Origin: JAXGPL01 sp040766985
GTDB lineage: Bacteria; Bacillota; Sulfobacillia; JAUYEG01
Direction: 5' to 3'
NCBI GenBank assembly: GCA_040766985.1
Contig: JAXGPL010000009.1
Span: 1-64,000, forward strand
Length of the DNA: 64,000 bases
This document shows, piece after piece, positions 1-8,974 of the stretch. A program made the position numbers and the translations under genes. How positions within the stretch are numbered: the first letter of the stretch is position 1; each line of letters starts with the position of its first letter. The notes below the pieces were generated by a model that worked only from the letters and a program-made list of their open reading frames with translations, did no database searches and was not told the origin of the DNA.

Positions 1-292
1 CGGGTCGGGAATGGCGACGGCCCTGGTCACGACGTTCTACGGGGCGCTGGCCGGCAACCTGATCTTCATCCCCATCGCCAATAAGCTGCGCAACCGCAGC
101 GCGGGCGAGATCTTGGTCAAGGAAGTCATGATCGAGGGCATCCTGAGCATCCAGGCCGGCGACAACCCCCGGATCGTCGAGGAAAAGCTCAAGGTCTTCC
201 TTGCGCCCAAGATGCGGCGTCCCGTGCGCGGCGCAAAATCGGCAGCCGGCGCCGCGGGCGCCGCCCAGCCGCAGCAGGCAGGGGGCGAGTAG
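1..292 (+). CDS. motA: Flagellar stator protein MotA, C-terminal part (cut by window edge)
   Basis: Last part of the stator subunit MotA, which with MotB forms the inner-membrane ion channel that drives flagellar rotation. The gene enters from the left edge: the frame is open from base 2, so the ATG at 11 is an internal Met and not the start. The first visible residues fit the final membrane helix of MotA (TTFYGALAGN followed by a hydrophobic run and a basic turn). A cytoplasmic tail follows that ends in about 25 Ala/Gly/Gln-rich residues. motB begins two bases after the stop, so the two are probably translationally coupled. Confidence 0.9.
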   Translation, partial: GSGMATALVTTFYGALAGNLIFIPIANKLRNRSAGEILVKEVMIEGILSIQAGDNPRIVEEKLKVFLAPKMRRPVRGAKSAAGAAGAAQPQQAGGE

Positions 293-294
293 CA

Positions 295-1038
295 GTGGCC
301 CGCCGGAGGCAGAAGGGACAGGATGCGCCGTCTGCGGGGGCGCCGGCGTGGATGACGACGTACGGCGACCTGGTCACGCAGCTCCTGATCTTCTTTGTTC
401 TCCTGTTCGCTATGTCATCGGTTGACATTGCGAAGTTCCAACAGGCCTTGATCTCGCTGCAGGGTGCCTTGGGGTTTCTCGATGGCGGCAAGACGATCGA
501 TCCCGAGACGATCCCTTCGGACCCGCTGCCGGAAGGCTGGGAGGACATCGACCAGCGGGACTACGGGCAGATGCTGGAGATAAAGCGCCAGATCGAGGAA
601 GGGCTCAAGCAGGCCGGCCTCGATGCTACGGTCGCCCTTTCGTTGGAGGAACGCGGTCTCGTGATCCGGTTCAACGACAGCGTCCTTTTTGACCTGGGCA
701 AGGCGGACATCAAGCCGATGGGCCGCGCAACGATTGACCGCGTGTCCCAGACGATCAAGGACATCCCCAACCAGGTCCGGATTGAGGGCCACACCGACAA
801 CCTACCGATCCGCACGGCGGGGTACCCGTCCAACTGGGAACTGTCGACGGCGCGGGCGACCAATGTCGTGCGGTATTTCATCGAGGGCCTCGCCTACGAA
901 CCCAATCGCCTCTCTGCGGCGGGCTATGGCGAGTACAGGCCGATCGCCCCAAACGACACCGCAGAGGGGCGGCAGCTCAACCGGCGGGTGGACATCGTCG
1001 TGCTTTACACGTCCAAGGGCCGCCTGGAGCCGCGGTAA
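295..1038 (+). CDS. motB: Flagellar motor protein MotB
   Basis: Stator subunit that anchors the MotA/MotB channel to peptidoglycan. The GTG start at 295 gives 247 residues, normal for MotB. A short basic N-terminus leads into one membrane helix (about residues 24-42) that opens with TYGD; Asp25 is in the position of the essential ion-binding aspartate. An OmpA-like peptidoglycan-binding domain fills about residues 120-240 and contains the signature GHTDNLPI. It follows motA by two bases and precedes fliL, so it belongs to the same transcript as the export and switch genes. Confidence 0.95.
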   Translation: MARRRQKGQDAPSAGAPAWMTTYGDLVTQLLIFFVLLFAMSSVDIAKFQQALISLQGALGFLDGGKTIDPETIPSDPLPEGWEDIDQRDYGQMLEIKRQIEEGLKQAGLDATVALSLEERGLVIRFNDSVLFDLGKADIKPMGRATIDRVSQTIKDIPNQVRIEGHTDNLPIRTAGYPSNWELSTARATNVVRYFIEGLAYEPNRLSAAGYGEYRPIAPNDTAEGRQLNRRVDIVVLYTSKGRLEPR

Positions 1039-1050
1039 GGAGTGCATGAG

Positions 1051-1488
1051 GTGAATAAGCTACTGCGTTCAAAACTGGTGATTATCATCGGGTTGCTCGT
1101 CTTTCTGGCCGGCTCCGGGGCCCTGGTCTGGTTTCTGGTCCTGTCGCCCGGGGTGCATGCGGCCAAGCCTCCGGAGAAGCCGATCGAGGGCAAGTCCGTC
1201 CTACTGGATCCGTTCCGCACCAACCTGGCCGACGCCGGGGCGCGGCGGTTTATCCAGCTTGAGGTGGAGCTGTACGTTGCCGACGAGCAGGCCGTCAAAG
1301 AGGTCACCAAGATGGCGTCACAAGTGCGCAGCGAAATCCTAACGCTCCTTCGCAGCCGGTTCATCGCCGACCTTGACGGGCAACTGGGAATGAACCGTCT
1401 GGCTGCCGATATGGTGGAGCGCGTCAACGGGATCCTTAGCAGACCCAGCGTGCTCAATGTCTTCTTCACCGACTTCATAATCCAGTAG
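1051..1488 (+). CDS. fliL: Flagellar basal body-associated protein FliL
   Basis: FliL is a single-pass membrane protein that surrounds or stabilises the stator. About 145 residues: basic N-terminus, one membrane helix (about 10-30), then a periplasmic domain with the typical pattern of a LDPFRTNL-like strand, an IQLEVELY strand and the C-terminal VLNVFFTDFIIQ. I chose the GTG at 1051 because AAGGAG at 1037-1042 lies eight bases upstream; the in-frame GTG at 1042 overlaps that site. It sits 12 bases after motB and 27 before fliM. Confidence 0.9.
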   Translation: MNKLLRSKLVIIIGLLVFLAGSGALVWFLVLSPGVHAAKPPEKPIEGKSVLLDPFRTNLADAGARRFIQLEVELYVADEQAVKEVTKMASQVRSEILTLLRSRFIADLDGQLGMNRLAADMVERVNGILSRPSVLNVFFTDFIIQ

Positions 1489-1515
1489 CCGGCAAGGCAG
1501 GAAGGAGGGCGGGTT

Positions 1516-2433
1516 GTGAGCAGCATCGCACCGGGTACATTTGCCGAGGGAATCCGCAATTACGATTTCCGCAGGCCGGACAAGTTCTCGAAGGAGCAGC
1601 TCCGTACGCTGCACATGCTGCACGAGAACTACGCCCGCATGGTCAGCACCCTGCTGTCGGCGCAACTGCGATCGACGGTCGAGGTCACCGTTACTGCCGT
1701 TGAGCAGATGTCCTACGGGGAATTCAGCCGGGGGCTGAGCAACCCCGGCGTAATCACGGTTATCACGCTCGCACCGCTTACGAGCAACGCGGTTTTCGAT
1801 ATCGAGCCGACCTCCGCGATGTTCTTCGTCGACCGGGTCCTCGGCGGCACGGGTAACGCGCTGGCGCAGGCCCGTGAACTCACCGAGATCGAGCAGATGG
1901 TCATCCGCCGGATGATCGCCGGCATGCTCGAACACCTTCGCGAGGGCTGGCGCAACATCGCCGACGTCAAGCCCCGCGTCGAGTCTGTGGAAACCAACCC
2001 GATGTTCGCGCAGATCGTTGCGCCGAGCGAAATGTGCGCCGTGATCTCGTTCGCGCTCTCCTGCGGCGAACTCGCCGGGCACATGTCCTTATGCCTTCCT
2101 TATCTGATGATGGAACCCGTGCTGCCAAAGCTATCCGCTTTTATCTGGTTCGCAGGGGCACGGCGCAACGACGGTCCCTCCGCCGCGGGCAAGGTGCAGT
2201 CGCGGCTTGAGGAAGTCGAGGTAGTCGTCGCCGCAGAGCTCGGATCGGCCGAGATCAGCCTGCGCGAGTTGCTTCAACTGGCTCCCGGGGATGTGGTCCA
2301 GTTGCGCCGGAACATCGCCGAGCCCCTGCCGGTATCGGTCGGCGAACAACTGGCGTTTGTGGCGCGGCCCGGGACGCACCGGGGCCGGATGGCCCTGCAG
2401 ATCATCGGACGAATCGAGGAGGTCAAGCAATGA
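1516..2433 (+). CDS. fliM: Flagellar motor switch protein FliM
   Basis: Switch-complex component in the C-ring that links torque generation and direction. The signature YDFRRPDKFSKEQ starts at about residue 16. The middle CheC-like domain runs to about residue 215 and a SpoA (FliN-type) domain ends the protein. At 305 residues it is shorter than usual because the N-terminal CheY-P-binding peptide (pattern EIDALL) is missing. The same frame has a stop at 1486-1488, so no longer N-terminus is available. AGGAGGG precedes the GTG start. The gene overlaps fliY by four bases (ATGA). Confidence 0.92.
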   Translation: MSSIAPGTFAEGIRNYDFRRPDKFSKEQLRTLHMLHENYARMVSTLLSAQLRSTVEVTVTAVEQMSYGEFSRGLSNPGVITVITLAPLTSNAVFDIEPTSAMFFVDRVLGGTGNALAQARELTEIEQMVIRRMIAGMLEHLREGWRNIADVKPRVESVETNPMFAQIVAPSEMCAVISFALSCGELAGHMSLCLPYLMMEPVLPKLSAFIWFAGARRNDGPSAAGKVQSRLEEVEVVVAAELGSAEISLRELLQLAPGDVVQLRRNIAEPLPVSVGEQLAFVARPGTHRGRMALQIIGRIEEVKQ

Positions 2434-3551
2434 GCGCCTACCAGCTTGACGAGTCCACCCGCAAGGAATTCGAAACTATCTGGGAGCAGGCGATCGGAGG
2501 CATCAGTCTGGCGCACCCCACGGTCGATCTGGTTCCGGGCGCGCCTGCCTCTGGCGTGATGCGCGACCTTGTGCCCAACTACCCTTCGATACTGGTGGTC
2601 GCCGGCAGCACAGGCCCCGCGGGCGAATTCAGTTGGGGGATCCTGTTGGATGCAGCCGCGGCTGCTGCCGCCGGCGATGTTGCCGTAGCCCTGGCGGGCC
2701 CGGCCGGAGTCGGCTCGGAGGGCTCGGAGAACTCGCTGGTCGCGGTCGCCGCCTTCGCGGCCGACATCGCCCAGATGGTCTGCGCCACGCTCGGCGGGGA
2801 CTCCGGCTGGCAGACGACGCCTGGATGGCAGGGCTTGCTTGAGCGGGGGCATTTCGTGGACGTGCCCGAAGGCCAGATGGCGCCCGCTCCCGGGCTCGAG
2901 CGCCTGCTATCGCCGGGAGCGCGGGTGATCATGGCCGACGTGGCTGTCTCCGCGGGCGAAGACAGCGCGCCGACCCTGCACTTTCTGTTTGAGCCGGCGA
3001 TTGCCGAGTTGCTCAACCCGGCATCCGCCGGACCTGTCGAGGAAGAGGCGCCGCTCCCTGAGCCGGCCGCCGAGCCGGCCGCCGAGATGGCCGTCGAGAT
3101 GGTCACGCCGCCCACGGGAACAGCCGCAGCGGAGCCGGGTGAACCCGGTTTCCAGGTCATCCGCGGTGAGAAGGGACCGGAGAGCGGCCATGACCGGGTC
3201 ATCGGCGTTCCGGCCCCGCGGGTAACTGCCAGGCGGGCGGCGTTCGAGCAGTTGACGGAAGGGCAGGCGCGCCGGTCGCCGGAGGAGTTGCAGGCGGGGA
3301 TCGGGCTGCTCATGGACGTGCCGCTGCAGATCAGCGTTGAGCTTGGCCGCACAAGGCGCAAGGTGAGGGAGATCATGGCCCTCGCCCCCGGCTCTGTCGT
3401 CGAGCTTGACCGCCTTGCCGGAGAGCCGGTGGACGTGCTGGTCAACGGAAAGCTTCTCGGCAAGGGCGAGGTCGTTGTGATCAACGAGAACTTCGCGATC
3501 CGGATCACGGACATCGTAAGCCCGGCCGAGCGGGTACAGGAGCTGGCGTAG
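2430..3551 (+). CDS. fliY: Flagellar motor switch protein FliY (FliN family with CheC-like domain)
   Basis: C-ring protein of the Gram-positive FliY type, 373 residues. Residues 1-190 resemble the CheC/FliY phosphatase fold, an Ala/Pro/Glu-rich linker covers about 195-240, and a SpoA/FliN domain (about 290-368) carries the switch-binding core with LGRTRRKVREI and VNGKLLGKGEVV. Both CheC active-site motifs look degenerate: the Glu and Asn expected in each E-x2-N pattern are not present together. Phosphatase activity on CheY-P is therefore doubtful. The ATG start overlaps the fliM stop. Confidence 0.85.
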   Translation: MSAYQLDESTRKEFETIWEQAIGGISLAHPTVDLVPGAPASGVMRDLVPNYPSILVVAGSTGPAGEFSWGILLDAAAAAAAGDVAVALAGPAGVGSEGSENSLVAVAAFAADIAQMVCATLGGDSGWQTTPGWQGLLERGHFVDVPEGQMAPAPGLERLLSPGARVIMADVAVSAGEDSAPTLHFLFEPAIAELLNPASAGPVEEEAPLPEPAAEPAAEMAVEMVTPPTGTAAAEPGEPGFQVIRGEKGPESGHDRVIGVPAPRVTARRAAFEQLTEGQARRSPEELQAGIGLLMDVPLQISVELGRTRRKVREIMALAPGSVVELDRLAGEPVDVLVNGKLLGKGEVVVINENFAIRITDIVSPAERVQELA

Positions 3552-3554
3552 CGA

Positions 3555-4013
3555 GTGGACGGCTTCTGGGCTGGCCTCAAGGTCCTGGTCGTCACCGGCC
3601 TCGTCGTCGGGGCCGCGGCGTATACCGCGCGGGTCGCCGGCAGACGGATGGCCGTGCACGGCCGCGGCCGGCACATGGCGGTCGTTGAGACGATCTCGCT
3701 TGGTTCCCAGCGGGGGATGTTCCTCGTGAGCGTGGCCGAGCGCCTGCTGGTGGTCGGGGCAAGCCGCGACGGCCTGGCTCTGCTGGCCGAGATTCCGCCC
3801 GAAGAAGCGAAATCGCTGGGGATCGACCTGAGCCCAGGCGACCCCTCGGCAGACCGGGGCGCCGGCGGTGAGGGCAGCGGCCGCGGAGCGGGCGGCGACC
3901 AGTTGTTCTCGCGCCTCAGCACGCAGATCGGGCAGTTGCAGCGCAGGCTGGGCCGAGATTCCGACCGCGCGTCGGCGGAGGCCACCGGCCTCTGGGGAAG
4001 GAGTCCGCGGTGA
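3555..4013 (+). CDS. fliO: Flagellar biosynthesis protein FliO (FliZ-like)
   Basis: Small membrane protein that helps assemble the FliP ring of the type III export gate. It has 152 residues: one membrane helix at about 6-24, then a compact cytoplasmic domain with the FliO strand pattern (VVETISLGSQRGMFLVSV, then LLVVGAS), and a low-complexity Gly/Ala-rich tail. GTG start three bases after fliY; four-base overlap with fliP. Sequence similarity in this family is weak, so position immediately before fliP supports the call. Confidence 0.8.
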   Translation: MDGFWAGLKVLVVTGLVVGAAAYTARVAGRRMAVHGRGRHMAVVETISLGSQRGMFLVSVAERLLVVGASRDGLALLAEIPPEEAKSLGIDLSPGDPSADRGAGGEGSGRGAGGDQLFSRLSTQIGQLQRRLGRDSDRASAEATGLWGRSPR

Positions 4014-4687
4014 CAGGATTGCCCAGCGTTACTATCACCCCAGGTGCGGGCGGTGCGGTGCCGGTATCCACGGCGCTGCAGATAGTCTTCCTGCTTACGG
4101 TGTTGACCCTTGCGCCGGCGATCCTGATCCTGATGACCAGCTTTACGCGCATCGTGGTGGTCTTGGGGTTTGTCCGCAATGCTCTCGCGACGGGGCAGAT
4201 GCCGCCCAATCAGGTGCTGATCGGTTTGGCGCTGTTCCTGACCATGTTTGTGATGGCCCCGGTTTTCGGGCAGGTCAACCAGCAGGCTTTACAGCCATAC
4301 CTGGCGGGGGAACTGGAGGCCGGCGCGGCGCTGGCCAAGGCCGAGGAGCCGATCAGGGAGTTCATGCTCAAGCATACCAGGGAGAAGGACCTTGCGATGC
4401 TCGCCGGCGTGAGCGGCGGAGAGCAGCCCGAGGATCCGGCGGCCGTCTCGACTCTGGCTTTGATACCGGCTTTCGCAATCAGCGAGCTAAAAACGGCCTT
4501 TCAGATCGGGTTTGTGATGTTCGTGCCGTTTCTGGTGATTGACATGGTTGTGGCAAGCACCCTGATGTCGATGGGCATGCTGATGCTTCCCCCAATGATG
4601 ATTTCCTTACCGTTCAAGATTGTCTTATTCGTCCTGGTCGACGGCTGGCATCTGGTCATCCAGTCGCTGGTGACCGGGATCCGGTAG
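4010..4687 (+). CDS. fliP: Flagellar type III export gate protein FliP
   Basis: Core subunit of the FliPQR export channel in the flagellar basal body. 225 residues with four hydrophobic segments; the block TSFTRIVVVLGFVRNAL followed by TGQMPPNQVLIGLALFLT is diagnostic. The charged loop between helices 2 and 3 (EEPIREFMLKHTREKDL) and the ending VDGWHLVIQSLV also match the family. GTG start at 4010 overlaps the fliO stop. Genes fliO, fliP, fliQ and fliR follow in the standard order. Confidence 0.95.
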   Translation: MTGLPSVTITPGAGGAVPVSTALQIVFLLTVLTLAPAILILMTSFTRIVVVLGFVRNALATGQMPPNQVLIGLALFLTMFVMAPVFGQVNQQALQPYLAGELEAGAALAKAEEPIREFMLKHTREKDLAMLAGVSGGEQPEDPAAVSTLALIPAFAISELKTAFQIGFVMFVPFLVIDMVVASTLMSMGMLMLPPMMISLPFKIVLFVLVDGWHLVIQSLVTGIR

Positions 4688-4698
4688 GAGGGTCACAC

Positions 4699-4968
4699 GT
4701 GACACAGGAGACGGTGTTGACGATCGGCCGCACGGCCATCTGGACGGCCTTGACGGTGTCGGCCCCAGTGCTCGGGCTGACCCTGGCCGTTGGGCTTGCG
4801 GTGAGCATCTTCCAGGCGACGACGCAGATCCACGAGCAGACCCTGGCTTTTGCGCCCAAGATCGTGGCGGCTCTGGTGTCGCTCCTGGTCTTTGGGGCCT
4901 GGATGCTGACCAAGCTGATGGACCTCGCGCGGTATCTGATGGGTAACGCCAACTCGTTCATTCACTAG
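4699..4968 (+). CDS. fliQ: Flagellar type III export gate protein FliQ
   Basis: 89-residue, two-helix membrane subunit of the FliPQR export channel. The family core is visible: a first helix around 15-38, the conserved FQATTQIHEQTLAFAPKI loop, and a second helix (about 55-75). GTG start at 4699 with GGAGGG upstream, 11 bases after the fliP stop. Length and position between fliP and fliR match the family. Confidence 0.95.
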   Translation: MTQETVLTIGRTAIWTALTVSAPVLGLTLAVGLAVSIFQATTQIHEQTLAFAPKIVAALVSLLVFGAWMLTKLMDLARYLMGNANSFIH

Positions 4969-5010
4969 AGCGCTTGCCGCGATGCGGCCGGAAGGGGAAA
5001 GGACAGCCTG

Positions 5011-5832
5011 ATGACCATCCAGTTCGGACCGGACCTCACAGCCCTCGCTGTGGTGCCCCTGGCGGCGCTACGCTGCCTGGGCGTGTTCGCCGTGGCGCCG
5101 CTGTTTGGCAGCCGGTTTGTGCCGGCCCAGGTCCGCGTGGCGCTCGGGCTGTGCTGTGGCATGTTGCTGGTCCCTCTGGCGACTGCGCGGTTCGGCGGCG
5201 CAGGGGTGCCCGATACGGTCAACCCATGGCTTGGCCTTGCAGCGGCCCCGGCAGGCTACGTCTTGCGGTGCGCGGGCGAGGTCGTCTTCGGGCTAGGCAT
5301 CGGCTACCTCGGCCTCCTGTTCCTGTCGGCTCTTCAGGTCGCGGGCCAGATCATGGACACCGAGATCGGTTTCTCTATGGTCAACGTCCTCGACCCGCAG
5401 TTCGGGGTGCAGTTGCCGCTGCTGGGCAGCCTGTTCAACGTGCTGGGCATCCTCGTCTTCCTGTCCCTGGACGGCCACCTGATGCTGCTACGCGCGGTGA
5501 CCGACAGCGTCAGGCTGATCCCCCTTGGAGGCGTCGGGATGCCGCCGGGTGTTGGTGACCTTCTGATCAGGGCCTTTGCCGGTACCTTTGTGACGGCCCT
5601 CAAGATCGCGGCGCCGGTCCTCGCTGCCCTGTTGCTCACCAACGTCGCGTTGGGCATCGTAGCGCGCACGGTTCCACAAATGAACGTTTTCGTCGTCGGG
5701 CTCCCGCTTCGCGTAGCCGTAGGCCTGGGCGTCCTGGTGGTCTCCCTTCCGTTTGCGGCGACGGTCGTCGGACCGGCGCTTTTCAGGTGCTTTGACTTTA
5801 TTGACCGGCTGATTGCCGCGGTCGCGGGGTAG
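5011..5832 (+). CDS. fliR: Flagellar type III export gate protein FliR
   Basis: Third channel subunit of the FliPQR export gate, 273 residues with about six membrane segments. Typical features are the N-terminal LAALRCLGVFAVAPLFGSR, the DTEIGFSMVNVLDPQ segment that is the best conserved part of FliR, and PQMNVFVVGLPLRVAVGL near the C-terminus. ATG start at 5011 with GGGGAAAGGA upstream. The gap to fliQ is 42 bases and flhB begins ten bases after the stop. Confidence 0.94.
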   Translation: MTIQFGPDLTALAVVPLAALRCLGVFAVAPLFGSRFVPAQVRVALGLCCGMLLVPLATARFGGAGVPDTVNPWLGLAAAPAGYVLRCAGEVVFGLGIGYLGLLFLSALQVAGQIMDTEIGFSMVNVLDPQFGVQLPLLGSLFNVLGILVFLSLDGHLMLLRAVTDSVRLIPLGGVGMPPGVGDLLIRAFAGTFVTALKIAAPVLAALLLTNVALGIVARTVPQMNVFVVGLPLRVAVGLGVLVVSLPFAATVVGPALFRCFDFIDRLIAAVAG

Positions 5833-5842
5833 GTGAGGGTGA

Positions 5843-6910
5843 GTGTCTGAGTCCAGCCAGGAACGCCGCGAGCCCGCGACTCAAAAACGGCGGGCAGATG
5901 CGCGCAAGAAGGGCCAGGTGTTCCGCAGCGCCGAGATGACGGCGGCGTTTGCGCTGCTCGGCGGCATGGGAGCCCTTGCCCTCGGCGCCGGCCGGATGCT
6001 CACGCTCCTCAGGGGCTACCTGGTGACGGCCCTCGCAAGCAGGCCCATTTCCGCCGACCTCACGCCCCAGACTCTGGGCGGGGTGCTCTCGCCGGCGCTC
6101 ACGGTCGCGGTGCAGTGTTGCCTGCCGGTAGTGGCCGGGGCTGCGGCGCTCGGCCTGGCCGCGGATTACGCTCAGGTGGGCTTCATCTTCTCCGGCGAGC
6201 CCATGACCGCAAAGTTCGAGCGCCTTGACCCGATCGCCGGCGCCAAACGCATCTTCTCCCGCCGGGCTCTCGTCGAGTTCGCCAAGTCACTGGCCAAAGT
6301 CGGATTGGTGGCCGCCGTGGCCTTCTACTCAGTCACGCCGCAACTGCGGAGTTTCGGCGGCATGGCCCTGCTTGACGTTGAACAGGCCATGTCCCTGACC
6401 GGCAGGATCGTGTGGTCGGTTGTCCTGCGGACGGTGGGCGCGCTGTTCCTCGTCGCCCTCGTTGACTACGTTTACCAGCGGGTGGAGTACGAACGGAGCC
6501 TGCGGATGACGCGCGAGGAAGTCAAGAAGGAGCTCCGTGAAACCGAGGGCGATCCGCAGCTTCGCGGCCGGATCCGGCAACGACAGCGCGAGATGGCAAG
6601 GCGCAGGATGATGGCTGCGGTGCCCAAGGCCGACGTCGTGGTGACCAACCCGACTCACTTCGCCTGCGCGCTGGTATACCGCGCGGGCGAGACCCGTGCG
6701 CCCAAGCTGGTCGCCAAGGGCCAGGACTACGTCGCGGTCCGGATCAAGGAGATCGCCCGTGCCAGCAGGGTTCCGATCGTCGAGAACCCGCCGCTCGCGC
6801 GGACGATCTACGCCACAGTAGAAATCGGATCGGAAGTGCCGCCCGAGCTGTACCGGGCGGTCGCCGAAGTGCTCGCTTACGTGTACCGGCTCAAGGGAAA
6901 GGTGGCCTGA
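5843..6910 (+). CDS. flhB: Flagellar export switch protein FlhB
   Basis: FlhB controls substrate-class switching of the flagellar export apparatus. 355 residues: an N-terminal amphipathic region ending RRADARKKGQVFRS, four membrane segments (about 30-215), and a cytoplasmic domain with the autocleavage motif NPTH at residues 269-272. Downstream come the conserved APKLVAKGQ and ENPPLAR elements. GTG start at 5843 follows GTGAGG. It precedes flhA by about 25 bases in the usual gene order. Confidence 0.95.
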   Translation: MSESSQERREPATQKRRADARKKGQVFRSAEMTAAFALLGGMGALALGAGRMLTLLRGYLVTALASRPISADLTPQTLGGVLSPALTVAVQCCLPVVAGAAALGLAADYAQVGFIFSGEPMTAKFERLDPIAGAKRIFSRRALVEFAKSLAKVGLVAAVAFYSVTPQLRSFGGMALLDVEQAMSLTGRIVWSVVLRTVGALFLVALVDYVYQRVEYERSLRMTREEVKKELRETEGDPQLRGRIRQRQREMARRRMMAAVPKADVVVTNPTHFACALVYRAGETRAPKLVAKGQDYVAVRIKEIARASRVPIVENPPLARTIYATVEIGSEVPPELYRAVAEVLAYVYRLKGKVA

Positions 6911-6934
6911 CGAGTCTTGACACCCAGGACGGCG

Positions 6935-8974
6935 ATGCCCGCGATCGTCTCCCGCTACGGTGACCTTCTGGTTCCGGCGGCGGTGATCATGATGGTCGTG
7001 ATGATGGTCATCCCACTGCCGCCGGTGGTCCTCGACCTCCTGCTGGCGTCAACCTCACGCTCGCCCTTGTCGTGCTGCTCGTGACGATGTTCACGTCCGA
7101 GCCACTGCAGTTCTCGATCTTTCCGTCCCTGCTCCTGGTTACGACGCTGTTCCGCCTAGCCCTGAACGTCTCTCGTCGACCAGGTTGATCCTTCTCAACG
7201 GGTACGCGGGCGAGATCATCCGCAAGTTCGGGGAGTTCGTGGTCGGCGGCAACGCGGTCGTCGGTTCATCGTCTTCTTAATCCTCGTGATCATCCAGTTC
7301 GTCGTAATCACCCGCGGCGCTGAGCGCGTCGCCGAAGTCGCCGCGCGGTTCACCCTCGATGCCATGCCTGGCAAGCAAATGGCGATCGACGCGGACCTCA
7401 ACGCCGGGCTGGTCAGCGAGGAGGCCGCAAGGCAGCGCCGACGCGACATCGAGCGTGAGGCGGACTTCTACGGGTCCATGGACGGCGCGTCCAAGTTTGT
7501 CAAGGGCGATGCGATCGCCGGCCTGGTCATTTCCATAATCAACATCCTCGGCGGCATCATCATCGGCGTGGCGCAACGGGGCATGGCCGCCGGAGAAGCC
7601 ACTGGCCTGTACTCATTGCTGACCGTGGGCGGCCTGGTCACGATCCAGCCCTTGCTCATCTCGACCACCGCGACCGGCATCGTCGTCCCAGGGCGGCCTC
7701 GGAGGCCCTCGGCCGCGATCTCGTTGGCCAACTGCTCTCGCAGCCGAGGGTATTGCGGATCGCCGCCGTGCTTCTCTTGGGGTTCGCCCAAGTCCCCGGA
7801 CTGCCCCACCTGCCGTTCTTCGCGCTCGGTGGAGCAGCGTACGCTGAGCACAGCCATGCACCGCGCGGCCGCCCGGGCGGAAAAGGTGGAGGCGGAGGCC
7901 CGGCGGCAAGAGGAACTGGAGGACTTCCGCAGGCCGGAGTCCGCGCTTGCAGTGCTCCACCTCGACACTCTGGAAATCGAGCTCGGGTACGCCCTCGTCG
8001 CCCTCGCCGACCGCGACGGCGGCGACCTTCCGGAGCGAGTCAGCGTCATTCGCCGCCAACTCGCGTCTGAACTGGGCATGGTCGTCCCGCCGATTCGCAT
8101 CGTGGATAACATCCAGCTCCGCCCGAACACCTACGTCGTCCGCCTCCGGGGCGTTGAGGTGGCGCGCGGCGAGCTGTTCATGGACCGCTACCTCTCCATG
8201 AACCCGGGCCAGGAAGACCAGGCGATCGACGGCATCCCCACGAGGGAGCCGGCCTTCGGCCTGCCCGCCCTGTGGATCGGTCAGGACAGCAGGGAGCAGG
8301 CGGAGCTGTCGGGATACACCGTCGTCGACCCGCCCTCGGTCATGGCGACCCACCTTACCGAAGTGATCAAGCAGCATGCGCACGAGTTGCTGGGAAGGCA
8401 GGAGACCCAGGCCCTGCTCGACACCATCAAGCAGCGTTCGCCGGTCGTGGTCGAGGAACTGGTGCCCAATCTGATGACCCTGGGCGAGGTCCAGAAGGTT
8501 CTGCAGAACCTGCTGCGTGAAGGCGTCACGATCCGTGACCTGGAGACCATCCTGGAAACCCTGGCCGACCTTGCCCGCAGCACCAAGGACCTCGACGTGC
8601 TTACGGAACAGGTGCGCCAGGCGATGAGCCGTATGCTCAGCAAGACCGCGGCGGGCGAGAGCGAGATCCTCCGGGTGATCACCCTTGATCCGGCCCTCGA
8701 AGAGCAGATCATGGCCGGCGTCCAGCACTCGGAAACCGGCACCACCCTCGCGGTCGAGCCGGGGCTCGTGCGAAAGATGCTGGCTTCCCTGGCCGAGCAG
8801 ACCCAAAGGCTGGCGGACCGGGGCTACCTGCCGGTTGTCCTCTGCTCGCCGCTCGTCCGCCTTTACTTCAAACGCCTTACCGAGCGGGTGGCCCGCAAGC
8901 TTACCGTCTTGTCGTACAGCGAGCTTGACCCGGACCTCCAGGTCGAGGCGCTCGGGGTGGTGAGCCTGGCATGA
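6935..8974 (+). CDS. flhA: Flagellar export protein FlhA (reading frame broken by five shifts)
   Basis: FlhA is the large export-gate protein that docks chaperone-substrate complexes. The whole protein can be traced but not in one frame. From the ATG at 6935 the N-terminal helices read to about 7047, then need single-base deletions repaired near 7047, 7172 and 7265. The frame is then open from about 7265 to 7690, shifts again near 7690, and returns near 7844 (two-base loss or one-base gain). From there about 375 residues of the cytoplasmic domain are intact. Across the shifts the protein reads correctly, for example FTSEPLQFSIFPSLLLVTT, VVITRGAERVAEVAARF and PRVLRIAAVLLLGFAQVPG. All neighbouring export genes are intact, so sequence error is more likely than loss. 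It overlaps flhF by four bases. Confidence 0.85.

Noticed and set aside
2579..3985. 468-codon open frame on the minus strand opposite fliY/fliO
   Set aside because: Low-complexity Ser/Arg/Pro protein typical of antisense frames in high-GC DNA; the + strand encodes clear FliY and FliO.
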